Below are positions 7,882 through 15,870 of a DNA stretch of 64,000 nt, in pieces. The translations under genes and the position numbers were made by a program. Position 1 is the stretch's first letter; every line of letters starts with the position of its first letter. Origin of the DNA: Flavobacteriales bacterium UBA6051 (GTDB taxonomy: Bacteria > Bacteroidota > Bacteroidia > Flavobacteriales_D > Crocinitomicaceae); the NCBI GenBank assembly GCA_002427735.1, contig DIYP01000011.1, positions 153,527 through 217,526 on the forward strand, in the 5' to 3' direction. Under the pieces are notes generated by a model, which saw only the letters and a list, made by a program, of their open reading frames with translations, made no database searches and was not told the origin of the DNA.

Positions 7882-9122
7882 CCATCTCCCCGTTTAAATA
7901 TCACGGACAAATTGCAGTACCAAGATCGAAAAGCTACTTGCAAAGAGCAATTGCCGTTGCATCTTTGATTCCAGCAGAAACTACTATCAAAGGATTTACC
8001 GAGAGTAATGATGTTTTGGTGGCATTGGGTATCGCCAATTCCTTTGGGGCGAAATTCAGCATTCAGAACAATGAAGTAAAGATTCAAGGCATTTCACGTG
8101 CACCAATTGACGACCTGGATATCTATTGTGGCGAAGCTGGATTGAGCACACGAATGTTTAGTCCCATAGCTTCAGTGTTGTCTAAAAATGTAACCGTTAT
8201 CGGTGAAGGTTCTATTCTAAACCGTCCCATGGATATGGTGATTGACGGTTTGGAACAACTTGGAGCAAAGGTTCGCTCAAATACTAAGAGACTTCCGCTT
8301 AAGATTCAAGGAGGAATTAACTCAGGCGATATCACAATTGACGGTTCTGAGAGTTCCCAGTTTTTAACCGGATTACTAATTGGACTTTCATTTTTAGCGG
8401 AACCCAGCACTATAAAGGTTAGCAACCTCAAGAGTGCACCGTATGTGCAAATGACTCTGGATGTTCTGAACGAATTCGGAATTAAAGTTGAGCAATTAGA
8501 ATATGAAACGTTCAAAACGCAGCCGAAGAAACAAGAATTCAAACCAAAATATACATATCATGTAGAGGGTGATTGGAGCGGAGCATCATTTCACATTGTA
8601 GGGGCATCAATTTCGGGAGAAATTGAACTCATGGGATTGAATTTAGCATCTTCTCAAGCCGACATAAAGATACTGGAAGCGGTTGAGCAGGCTGGAGCTA
8701 TTGTCGAGTGCACCCAAACCAATTCTTTGAAGATAAAAAAGGGGAGACTAAAGGCATTTCATTTCGATGCGACCGATTGCCCAGACTTGTTTCCGCCATT
8801 AGCAGCGCTAGCTGCCGCGTGCTCAGGAACCTCGGCAATCATCGGAACAAGACGGTTATTACATAAAGAGAGCAATCGCGCAGTCACGATCAAAGAAGAA
8901 CTTGAAAAACTCGGTATTACGGTCGAACTTGATGACAACGTAATGAAGATTGCGGGCGGACAAATTAATGGAGGGACAGTTTCTTCCAGTAATGATCATC
9001 GTATCGCAATGATGGCAGGGATTCTGGCTTCTGTTTCCGAAACACCTATAACAATTGAAAATGCCACAGCGGTGAACAAGTCTTACCCAGCATTTTATGG
9101 TGATCTTGTGCTTTGTCGCTAA
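7866..9122 (+). CDS. aroA: 3-phosphoshikimate 1-carboxyvinyltransferase (EPSP synthase)
   Basis: The 418-aa enzyme joins shikimate 3-phosphate and phosphoenolpyruvate to give EPSP, the sixth shikimate step. Visible signatures are VPRSKSYLQRA at 18-28 (substrate-binding Lys-Ser), CGEAGLSTRMF near residue 92 in place of the enterobacterial GNAGTAMR (this divergent form is familiar in Bacteroidota), and SSNDHRIAMM near the C-terminus. The ATG at 7866 overlaps aroB by 16 nt. It is the last gene of the operon, followed by a hairpin at 9152-9175. No tyrA (prephenate dehydrogenase) lies in this operon, so the tyrosine branch must be encoded elsewhere. Confidence 0.94.
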   Translation: MCAQVTISPFKYHGQIAVPRSKSYLQRAIAVASLIPAETTIKGFTESNDVLVALGIANSFGAKFSIQNNEVKIQGISRAPIDDLDIYCGEAGLSTRMFSPIASVLSKNVTVIGEGSILNRPMDMVIDGLEQLGAKVRSNTKRLPLKIQGGINSGDITIDGSESSQFLTGLLIGLSFLAEPSTIKVSNLKSAPYVQMTLDVLNEFGIKVEQLEYETFKTQPKKQEFKPKYTYHVEGDWSGASFHIVGASISGEIELMGLNLASSQADIKILEAVEQAGAIVECTQTNSLKIKKGRLKAFHFDATDCPDLFPPLAALAAACSGTSAIIGTRRLLHKESNRAVTIKEELEKLGITVELDDNVMKIAGGQINGGTVSSSNDHRIAMMAGILASVSETPITIENATAVNKSYPAFYGDLVLCR

Positions 9123-9151
9123 CTCTGGGATGTAGGGGAGGGATAATAAAA

Positions 9152-9175
9152 AAAGCCTCTCAAATGAGAGGCTTT
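9152..9175 (+). terminator. Terminator of the aromatic operon
   Basis: AAAGCCTCTC (9152-9161) and GAGAGGCTTT (9166-9175) form a perfect 10-bp stem with an AAAT loop. The trailing T run is short. It sits 7 nt before the tRNA-Asp-derived repeat, at the same relative place as the hairpin beside the intact tRNA at 32456-32484. Confidence 0.7.
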
Positions 9176-9181
9176 AATGTA

Positions 9182-9203
9182 TGTTGGCGGTCCGGACGGG
9201 ACT
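9182..9203 (-). repeat. attL: tRNA-Asp 3'-end fragment
   Basis: These 22 bases are identical to 32491-32512 and mismatch immediately outside on both sides. They correspond to the 3' end of tRNA-Asp including CCA, with no rest of a tRNA attached, so they are an attachment-site scar. Confidence 0.85.
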
Positions 9204-9388
9204 TTCAATGTTTTTATAACTAGCTCTTTAAGAGTGTTTTGTGTCGCAGTCAATTATTTAGCTCTCCGAAGTGCTCTCTTTTAATCAACTATTAATTGCT
9301 GTGTTTTGAAAGAACAATAACACTTAAAGATACTGATAATCATATGATTTGACAAGAATTGCTCTTAGTTAATTGATGAGTTGTTCTG

Positions 9389-10801
9389 CTAGTTAATGGG
9401 CATGTACATATCCATTCTTTTAAGTACGAATTCCTCGAACGTTGAGTATACATCAATTTCAACATTTTGATAACACTTATATTTGATAAGGTTGTTCGTA
9501 ACACCTTGGTTTTTTTCTTCTGGATTTACAATTATTATTTTCTTCAACTTTGGAGAAACCTTTTCCATTAACCGATTGAAAGTATCCTCATTTCCTTTCC
9601 ATCCTATTAAATACAATTCTTCAACTTCTTTTAATGTAAATTCCAGTTTATTATGGTGCTCATAAGGCATTACGAATTCGTCTTTATCCCTGTAAGGTAA
9701 AAGCAGTGCAGGATAGAAGCGATCAATTGAATTCATGATTTCTATGTTATCCTTATTCAGAGTCATTCGTCCAATTCCATTTTTGTTTAAAGACATTTCT
9801 AGTCCCCACGAGTTTTCGACAATGTTTTCTTTGTATGTACCAAGAAGGCTGAAGTTAATATCTGCTAAGTCGTATCCTTCATTATATAGATGTCTGGACA
9901 GATAATCCAACTTTTGCTTATTGATTTCTTCTGATTTGAATTTCCAGCCCCAATTCACGGAGCCATGAAATTTAAAGAATAAGAAAGGATTGCTGTAATC
10001 CGTGTAATCAGTCATTGAAGAGAATTTCAAATCGAATACCTCCGATAAGCTATTGTCCAGTATGGTGTCATAATTAAAAGTGCTAACAATAGATTTCTCA
10101 CCAGGGTTTAGAGACTGAAATTGCTGAAGCTTGTTCGCAAAAAGAGTATACAAGTTTTTCCTTCCAAAATGATGATTTACATGCTGAGATACGTCGGACA
10201 ACAGATGCTGAAGGTAGTATTGAATGTTAACATGTCTTCGTAAAAGACTCGGGTTCCGAACTTTTTTGATTTGTTGCCATTCGTTTTCTAAATAAGCCTC
10301 TATATCTCTACCCGCTGCTTCGTATCCAGGAAGTGATAGCTTAACCCCCGGATAAGCATTACAATAATCATTAAAATCCTCATCAAAAATTCGATCTCCA
10401 GTAGGAGGCTTTAAAGGAGAATTGTTTAGCACTGCAGCTTCAGATCCAAACGTACAAAATGCTGATGCGCCGGCACCGAAGATGAACATTCTTTTATATC
10501 GAGCGTCCATGGTTCTATTTGACGAATCAAATTTCCCTTCTCCCCCTAATCGGTCATTGTTTTGAGCGGGGTACGAATTTTTAATAGTATTGAAATCAGC
10601 TATTTCAATACCGATTGTTCGATAGTGTTCGGCTGTTCTTTTTTCAGCTGGTAAGTTTTTGTATTCATTTCCTTTCGTTCCAGGAACGATAAAAAGACCA
10701 TTTGGAATATCAGGATGAGATACTGCAAAACCAACGTATACAACGCCATAGTACGTGACGAAATACCTTAAACCATCATTCCATTCAAAAGGATATTGCA
10801 T
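9389..10801 (-). CDS. SIR2-like domain protein (putative defence NADase)
   Basis: The 470-aa protein has SIR2 signatures in order: FIFGAGAS at 106-113 (NAD-binding glycine motif), STFNYDTILD at 240-249, and FKFHGSVNW at 276-284 with the catalytic-type His279. About 100 N-terminal residues precede the SIR2 domain, and a C-terminal region (about 350-470) has the segment LYLIGWKGNEDTF often seen at the end of SIR2-like defence proteins. Prokaryotic proteins of this kind typically deplete NAD during phage infection. No partner gene (pAgo, HerA, DSR-type) is adjacent. The gene is divergent from the recombinase across 74 bp and lies just inside the left border of the island. Defence by NAD depletion is inference. 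Confidence 0.75.
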   Translation of the reverse strand: MQYPFEWNDGLRYFVTYYGVVYVGFAVSHPDIPNGLFIVPGTKGNEYKNLPAEKRTAEHYRTIGIEIADFNTIKNSYPAQNNDRLGGEGKFDSSNRTMDARYKRMFIFGAGASAFCTFGSEAAVLNNSPLKPPTGDRIFDEDFNDYCNAYPGVKLSLPGYEAAGRDIEAYLENEWQQIKKVRNPSLLRRHVNIQYYLQHLLSDVSQHVNHHFGRKNLYTLFANKLQQFQSLNPGEKSIVSTFNYDTILDNSLSEVFDLKFSSMTDYTDYSNPFLFFKFHGSVNWGWKFKSEEINKQKLDYLSRHLYNEGYDLADINFSLLGTYKENIVENSWGLEMSLNKNGIGRMTLNKDNIEIMNSIDRFYPALLLPYRDKDEFVMPYEHHNKLEFTLKEVEELYLIGWKGNEDTFNRLMEKVSPKLKKIIIVNPEEKNQGVTNNLIKYKCYQNVEIDVYSTFEEFVLKRMDMYMPIN

Positions 10802-10875
10802 TTCTCGAAAATTAGTGGATCATGAATATACTATAGATTCACATCTTTTTTACGATTATTCTGCATCAGAATTAA

Positions 10876-11799
10876 ATGAAAATGAAAAGAAAAGCAATAA
10901 AATTTGAAGGAGAAGGGAAGGAACTAATTAATGCACTTCGAGAGCGTTTAACCTATCGCAATTACAGCAAACACACGGTAACAAACTACGTGAAAGAATT
11001 GAACCATTTGTGCGTTCATTTCAATTCTGATCCTCGAGATATTACAGAAGATCAAATACATGAATACTTGTATCACTTATCAACGAATGAAAGATTCGGA
11101 CCGAACAAGATTTCTTTAGCAATGGCAAGCTTCGTTCATTTCTATTGGAATGTGGTAAAGACACCTGAGAAGGTAAAGAAACTTAGACCTCCTAAGATGC
11201 CGAGGCGTGTACCTTTAGTAATTACGCCAGGACAAGTTTATGAGATCATCGAAGGTTTGGATAAGCTTCGGGATAAAGTGTTGATACAGCTTTTGTATTC
11301 AACTGGAATTCGCGTGAGCGAATGTGTGATGATTCGTTTGCATGACATCAATAAAGAACGTAAGGTACTTCGGGTTGAGAAAGGGAAAGGAAAGAAAACC
11401 CGATATGTTCCCTTAAGCCCTATGATGCTGGAGCAATTAGAGCTCTATTGTGAGCATTATGAACCTAGAGATTATTTGTTCTACCGTAGAGGTAGAAAAT
11501 ATGATATGCCAATGAATAGGGTGACTATAAACAGGGTTGTGCGAAAAGCAAAGACGATTTTGAATACAAACGCAGAAATAACCCCTCACACGTTAAGGCA
11601 TTCTTTTGCAACAACATTGGTGGAAGAAGGGGAGAACCTGGTTAAGATTCAAAAGATATTAGGGCATAAAAGCTTGATGACAACAGTGCATTATACTAAA
11701 TCGGCGAAGCCGGAATTAAATTCATGTGTTAACCCATTGGATAAGGTGTATCAGGAGAGGAAATTAGAGAATACAGTTTTCGATCTCAGCGCGATCTAA
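10876..11799 (+). CDS. Tyrosine recombinase (XerC/D-like)
   Basis: The 307-aa recombinase has an N-terminal SAM-like core-binding domain (about 15-100) and a catalytic domain with Arg146 (GIRVSE), a Lys-rich GKGKK turn near 170, HTLRH at 238-242 (His238, Arg241), ILGHKS (His264) and the nucleophile Tyr273. All catalytic residues are present, unlike in the element's main integrase. The size and sequence resemble the stand-alone recombinases that accompany IS91-type transposases or cassettes in Bacteroidota, but no transposase is present here. Its 3' end overlaps a convergent 62-codon gene by 36 bp. It may mobilise the adjacent small-gene cassette or be a relic of an earlier insertion. Confidence 0.88.
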   Translation: MKMKRKAIKFEGEGKELINALRERLTYRNYSKHTVTNYVKELNHLCVHFNSDPRDITEDQIHEYLYHLSTNERFGPNKISLAMASFVHFYWNVVKTPEKVKKLRPPKMPRRVPLVITPGQVYEIIEGLDKLRDKVLIQLLYSTGIRVSECVMIRLHDINKERKVLRVEKGKGKKTRYVPLSPMMLEQLELYCEHYEPRDYLFYRRGRKYDMPMNRVTINRVVRKAKTILNTNAEITPHTLRHSFATTLVEEGENLVKIQKILGHKSLMTTVHYTKSAKPELNSCVNPLDKVYQERKLENTVFDLSAI

Positions 11800-11952
11800 C
11801 CCCATGTAAGAACAGAACTCATTGATTGAAATGAGTTGGTGGTTCTCTTTGTTTAAATGCTTCTTGATGCGTTGGATGAGGTAACGTGAATAACGTTCAC
11901 TTTTACCAGTGATTATCATAATATCTTTCGGGTAAATAACAACTCGTTTCAT
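11764..11952 (-). CDS. Small putative DNA-binding protein (62 aa)
   Basis: The predicted peptide is basic with a compact hydrophobic pattern (VIYPKDIMIITGKSERYSRYLIQRIK), followed by a second helix pair containing SINEFCSYMGLD. This looks like an excisionase- or HTH-type small protein of a kind repeatedly seen in Bacteroidota accessory DNA. It is convergent with the recombinase and overlaps its last 36 bases. Function unknown; a role as recombination directionality factor is speculation based on size and neighbour. Confidence 0.6.
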   Translation of the reverse strand: MKRVVIYPKDIMIITGKSERYSRYLIQRIKKHLNKENHQLISINEFCSYMGLDRAEIENCIL

Positions 11953-12164
11953 ACACTATCTATACTTCATCCATGCTTTTGATATACATCAAAGATACTG
12001 CCGTTGTAGGTGGATTCAATAGGCTATTTTACACCAAATCGGCATATAGTTTATTGATCGGAAATGGAAATTTTGACGCTTGTTTTTGTTTGTGAAAGTT
12101 TGTCTTGCATGCTGGTGAAATGGTCGACCAAGGAACAGACCTGAAATGGATAACAACAAGCATT

Positions 12165-12920
12165 ATGGCAAGACAAAAAGGAATAATCAAGTTGACAGGA
12201 AAGATCGGAGATCTATCCTTCTACAAGTCGAAAGATGGTTACTTGGCTAGAGAAAAGGGAGGTGTTGAAGCCGACCGAATAAAGAACGATCCTGCATTTG
12301 AGCGTACACGTGAAAACGGACGTGAGTTTGGATCTTCTGCAGGTTCAGGAAAGTTGTTGAGAGACACGATCCGAACAATGATGCAGAATGCATCGGATAG
12401 CCGTGTGACTTCTCGCTTGACCAAAGTGATGACGCAAATCAAGAATTTGGATGGAACCAGTGCACGTGGAGAACGAAATGTAGGTGTGGGGATTACTGCA
12501 CCGGAAGCAAAGGCACTGTTAAAAGGATTCAATTTCAATGATAAGGCGATCCTTGGGTCAATCCTATTTAACGCTTACGATGTGGATGCTGGAACGGGTG
12601 TAATCACTTTGAACGGACTTGTTCCGATCAATGAAGTAAATACTCCATCAGGAGCAACGCATATCACGTTACGTGGAGCCTGGGCGAAAGTAGATTTCGC
12701 AACAGGTGAAGCAACAATGGAAGAAACCAATGCGGTCAACCTTCCGATTGATGCTACCTCGACAAACGTTGTGTTAACTCCGGTGGCCACTCCAACGGGA
12801 ACAGGATCAGACACGGATTTATATCTGTTGATGATTGAGTTTTTCCAGGAAGTGAACGGAAACCAATACACATTGAAGAATGGAGCTTACAATGCGCTGA
12901 GTGTGGTTGATGTCCAATAA
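12165..12920 (+). CDS. Conserved Bacteroidota hypothetical protein
   Basis: From the ATG at 12165 the protein has 251 aa. The frame is open 20 codons further upstream, but the MARQKGIIKLTGKIGDLSFY start looks like the family N-terminus. The N-terminal 80 residues are basic and polar, with FYKSKDGYLAREKGG and many Arg; the rest is predicted beta-rich (repeated GATHITLRGA, ATMEETN, VVLTPVATP) and ends with QEVNGNQYTLKNGAYNALSVV. There is no signal peptide and no membrane segment. I know similar proteins only as uncharacterised Bacteroidota proteins, and the beta-rich body would suit a structural or coat-like role, though nothing proves that. It starts a three-gene run with two small proteins. 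Confidence 0.75.
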   Translation: MARQKGIIKLTGKIGDLSFYKSKDGYLAREKGGVEADRIKNDPAFERTRENGREFGSSAGSGKLLRDTIRTMMQNASDSRVTSRLTKVMTQIKNLDGTSARGERNVGVGITAPEAKALLKGFNFNDKAILGSILFNAYDVDAGTGVITLNGLVPINEVNTPSGATHITLRGAWAKVDFATGEATMEETNAVNLPIDATSTNVVLTPVATPTGTGSDTDLYLLMIEFFQEVNGNQYTLKNGAYNALSVVDVQ

Positions 12921-12929
12921 ATTGAAGCA

Positions 12930-13184
12930 ATGAAAGACAGAAAATTTAAAGACAAAATGAAGTCGATCTTCAAAAGATGTGGACAAGACACACCGCCATT
13001 CTTTAAGAAGCTACGCCTGATTGGATTGAGCGTTGCGGCTGTCGGAACAACACTAATTAGTGCACCGATAGCACTTCCAGCGATAGTAACCACAATAGCA
13101 GGTTACCTCATCGTAGGAGGAACAGTTGCAACTGCTGTAAGTCAGGCTGCAATCGGTGAAGGCTCCGATTGTGAAGAGAAATGA
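12930..13184 (+). CDS. Small two-helix membrane protein
   Basis: The 84-aa product has a basic N-terminus with a short FKRCGQDTPPFFKK segment, then two predicted transmembrane helices (about 32-48 and 50-72) separated by a small turn, and an acidic tail. Size and layout recall holins or small toxins but no family is certain. It lies 9 nt after the preceding gene and directly before the next, so the three are probably co-transcribed. Similar proteins usually accompany the preceding hypothetical family, as far as I can recall. Confidence 0.65.
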   Translation: MKDRKFKDKMKSIFKRCGQDTPPFFKKLRLIGLSVAAVGTTLISAPIALPAIVTTIAGYLIVGGTVATAVSQAAIGEGSDCEEK

Positions 13185-13211
13185 ATGTTTAACACTGTAA
13201 AACGAAGTAAC

Positions 13212-13418
13212 ATGTCAGAAGCAGTAAAAACAGAAGTGTTGGACGTACGCTTGAAAGCGTGCAGAAAACCTCGATTTAAGGCAGGTTCTGAGTTGTCGGG
13301 AAAAGTAAATCGCGTTGTGATTACACTTGACCAGACAATGGATGAAGATCTAGACAAAGAGTGTTTAGATGTCGACCTTAAATGGGAAGTAGAAGCTGAA
13401 TTGTCGAACTGTGAGTAG
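13212..13418 (+). CDS. Small acidic hypothetical protein
   Basis: From the ATG at 13212 the product has 68 aa with an MSEAVKTEVLDVRLKA start and an acidic C-terminal half (DEDLDKECLDVDLKWEVEAE). An alternative ATG at 13185 follows the previous stop directly and would add nine residues. There are no recognisable domains; it reads as a single small beta-rich unit. It is the last gene of a three-gene unit closed by the terminator at 13441-13472. Confidence 0.5.
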   Translation: MSEAVKTEVLDVRLKACRKPRFKAGSELSGKVNRVVITLDQTMDEDLDKECLDVDLKWEVEAELSNCE

Positions 13419-13440
13419 TTTGATTTGAAGTTGTGTTTGA

Positions 13441-13472
13441 CGCCCTCTAACGATTGTTGGAGGGCGTTTTTT
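13441..13472 (+). terminator. Terminator after the small-gene cassette
   Basis: CGCCCTC (13441-13447) and GAGGGCG (13460-13466) form a 7-bp stem with a 12-nt loop and a following T6 run, 22 nt after the stop codon at 13418. Confidence 0.85.
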
Positions 13473-13668
13473 GTTGCAGACGCACGCACCACTGATACAA
13501 ACCAATGAACATTTGCCTGCGATTACCACACGTTTCTGCAATGGCTTTTTGAGCAAAGGACTGTTTGTGCCGTTCGACTTTTGCAGGCGGAAGTAGGCTA
13601 AGACGTTGCTTAACAACTGCAGGGTTAACGCCCCATGGAAATTCATTTTGTTGTTTCGGTTTCCTCAT
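13447..13668 (-). CDS. Doubtful small ORF
   Basis: A 73-codon frame with a basic, Gln-rich product begins at an ATG with no clear ribosome site and ends inside the opposite-strand terminator. The composition (many Lys, Arg, Gln; EFPWGVNPAVVKQRL) is compatible with a small DNA-binding protein, and no other frame covers this stretch. I cannot confirm it is expressed. Confidence 0.3.
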   Translation of the reverse strand: MRKPKQQNEFPWGVNPAVVKQRLSLLPPAKVERHKQSFAQKAIAETCGNRRQMFIGLYQWCVRLQQKTPSNNR

Positions 13669-13903
13669 ACTTGATAATATTTACAAGCACAACTGCTGCT
13701 GTACTTTGCGTAAGCAACTACTAGCACGAAAGGTGTGATGAACCACAAGGTTTTTGGAAATAAATACTACCCTTGGGTGGAGATTTTTTGCAAAACCCGA
13801 AGGGCTTGACCTTGGGGAGCAAGCACCTTTGGACTATCTTAGATGAAAGCAAAGGAAGCATTCGGCTAAGCTTTGCTAACTTCCAATTAAATTAAACAAG
13901 ATA

Positions 13904-14416
13904 ATGATGGAATTAAAAGAGCTATTGCCCAGTATAATTGCTGTGGTCGGTTTAGTTTGGGGAACTATATCTCAACTTCGAATTAATAGGCACAAACAGA
14001 AGTTAGATGAAGAATCAGAAAAAGTTAGAAATCTGGAGAAACTTATTTCTGAGAATAAACGAGATTTATATGAGCGGGTGTTCTCCTATTTTTTTGATAT
14101 CATAAAAGATCAGAAGAATAATAATGAGATGGATATCGAGCAAATGGGACAGGAGATAATTGATATTAAAAAGGAATGTTTGATATACTCACCTACCCCA
14201 ATCGTAAAGCAATTAGTTAAGTGGCAAGAACTTTCAATTAAAGATAATATTGCCGCATTCAAAGAGTATTTAAAACTTCTGCATATGATACGGGTAGATC
14301 TAGGTCATGACGATAAGTTAACGGATAATGATATAGTCGGATGTTTCATGAGTGATCCAAAGGATAAGAAACAATTTTTGGAATTGATTAATCAGAATCT
14401 GGAAAAACAGCCTTGA
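13904..14416 (+). CDS. Membrane-anchored coiled-coil hypothetical protein
   Basis: The 170-aa protein begins with one transmembrane helix (about residues 7-24, LLPSIIAVVGLVWGTI), followed by a charged coiled-coil stretch (about 28-60) and a helical cytoplasmic tail. Two neighbouring ATG codons, at 13904 and 13907, could start it. It stands alone between the small-gene cassette and a GC-richer non-coding stretch. Helical membrane-anchored proteins of this size occur in defence islands as possible sensors or effectors, but no family is recognised. Confidence 0.65.
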   Translation: MMELKELLPSIIAVVGLVWGTISQLRINRHKQKLDEESEKVRNLEKLISENKRDLYERVFSYFFDIIKDQKNNNEMDIEQMGQEIIDIKKECLIYSPTPIVKQLVKWQELSIKDNIAAFKEYLKLLHMIRVDLGHDDKLTDNDIVGCFMSDPKDKKQFLELINQNLEKQP

Positions 14417-14988
14417 GCCAGTGTAGGGATAAAAAGGGTAGCATGTAGTTTACGGAGTGCTTCTCTTTTTGCGCGCGCGAGCCGATCTGCGAGTTGTACT
14501 AGGGTGGAAGTCTAAAGATATAGCTAGAGCTTGTCGAATTGCTATTTAGCGACCTATGTAGAAGAACGGCTACCGGAGTATTCGAGGATAGACGGGTGAA
14601 CTACACAAGCGGTGGCGCGAGTTTTTGATGTGGGTGGACACTGCCGGAGGGAGAAGGTGGGCAAAAACCGTGACACAAAGCGCAGCCCGACGTGCTTAGC
14701 AGGCGAGCCAAATATTTAGGGCTGGTGGGCTTTGGCTTCGTTTCAACCTTTGGTTGGTACGATGCCGAAGAACAGAGTAAGCCCGACTGAGCCACGCCCA
14801 CAGGGTGTTTAGCAAAACAAAGCACTCTTACGGCTTTATCAAAGCGGTAAGACAGTGCTGGTAAAAACAAGTACGGTGCAACAACTGCAAATAATAACGC
14901 GAACCGCTTCGTATTATGCTTGTTTTTATGTTTTGATAAACAAACCGAGGACGGAGTGAAGACCGCTTTTCCTTCAATCGGAATTGGT
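14417..14988. other. GC-richer structured non-coding stretch
   Basis: This 572-bp stretch has no credible gene and is visibly richer in G and C than its neighbours between about 14620 and 14870. It contains a long imperfect hairpin at 14821-14859 and a 10-bp inverted repeat, TAAAAACAAG at 14861-14870 against CTTGTTTTTA at 14918-14927. An open frame antisense to it (14601-14870) is Pro/Ser/Cys-rich and probably not coding. It resembles a non-coding sequence I associate with variable regions of other Bacteroidota genomes, but I cannot name it. A structured RNA or a recombination site is possible. Confidence 0.45.
14821..14859. other. Long hairpin in non-coding stretch
   Basis: AGCACT-CTTAC-G-GCTTT pairs with AAAGC-G-GTAAG-AC-AGTGCT around an ATC triloop: 16 base pairs with one G-G mismatch and a two-base bulge. 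No T run follows, so it does not look like a simple terminator. Confidence 0.55.
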
Positions 14989-15870
14989 TTACATCAACTT
15001 AGTCTTAATATAATTGATTTCGTTAAACGGAATTCTAATGGATTCAAATCCGCCAAACTGCTCTTCGGGACCATCTTTAAAGTCATATGCAACAAAAATT
15101 TCAGCACCCTCTTCTTCCAAATGTTTAGTCATGGATTCAATAATATTACATGCTTTAATGAGCGGTTCTTTATGAATCAACTCGACGTTTCGTTTGATTT
15201 CCTTCAAGTTGTGAGACATTTCATGGATTAACGGAATTACTGAAAAATGAGGTTTCATTTTTTCAAGATCACCTTTAACCGTAGACCAACTGTTATACTC
15301 AGCCAATAGCCGTTCACGATTAAATGTAACATTCAAATTTCCAGAGCGCGATTTCCCTTTGTTATACGACACAGAGAAGCTGACATTATCGATAGGAAGA
15401 CCTACGTGCTGAGCATAATTTCTGAGTTTATAGAAAAACCGGTAAGCAAAACTACGATCAAAGAATATAGAGGTGATTTTTTGAAACTCAAAATATTCGG
15501 GTGATTTATCTCCATAAGTACGTTTGATAAAGGTTTCTGCGTGATCTAAAAAAGTACGCATGGAACCAAGATAGTTCAAAAACAATCGGTTTGAATTGAG
15601 AAATAATTCTGCTTGGTCATATGGCTTGATCCCATTCCAAGATTCGGATTTTGCAGCGTAATCTTGTAAAGTAGAATTGAGAAGCTGAATAAAGTCGGAT
15701 TCGTTCGCTAGAACGAAGTTTAACAGACGTTGAAGATTCGACAAATCACTAATTTGAGTAATTGCGGTGCTAATACAATCGAATTGGTTTTCAGTTAATA
15801 TATCCGCCAACTCAACTTTAATTTCTTCCTGAGGAGAATCAAATATTAATCCTAGACGATACTCTTTCAT
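14989..15870 (-). CDS. HEPN-like protein, partner of AbiV-like gene
   Basis: The 293-aa protein is mostly helical. It carries R150-N-Y-A-Q-H155 in the context FYKLRNYAQHVGLP, an R-x4-H motif of the kind that forms the RNase site of HEPN domains. It overlaps the upstream AbiV-like gene by 4 nt (ATGA), so the two are translationally coupled. A two-gene HEPN abortive-infection or toxin system is a reasonable reading. No transmembrane or DNA-binding segment is visible, and the family is not one I can name. Confidence 0.6.
   Translation of the reverse strand: MKEYRLGLIFDSPQEEIKVELADILTENQFDCISTAITQISDLSNLQRLLNFVLANESDFIQLLNSTLQDYAAKSESWNGIKPYDQAELFLNSNRLFLNYLGSMRTFLDHAETFIKRTYGDKSPEYFEFQKITSIFFDRSFAYRFFYKLRNYAQHVGLPIDNVSFSVSYNKGKSRSGNLNVTFNRERLLAEYNSWSTVKGDLEKMKPHFSVIPLIHEMSHNLKEIKRNVELIHKEPLIKACNIIESMTKHLEEEGAEIFVAYDFKDGPEEQFGGFESIRIPFNEINYIKTKLM

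Noticed and set aside
9182..9203. Second tRNA-Asp gene
   Set aside because: Only the last 22 bases match; no anticodon or D arm follows, so it is an att scar.
14601..14870. 89-codon minus-strand frame in the GC-richer gap
   Set aside because: Ser/Pro/Cys-rich product with no domain, antisense to strong hairpins; more likely a non-coding element.
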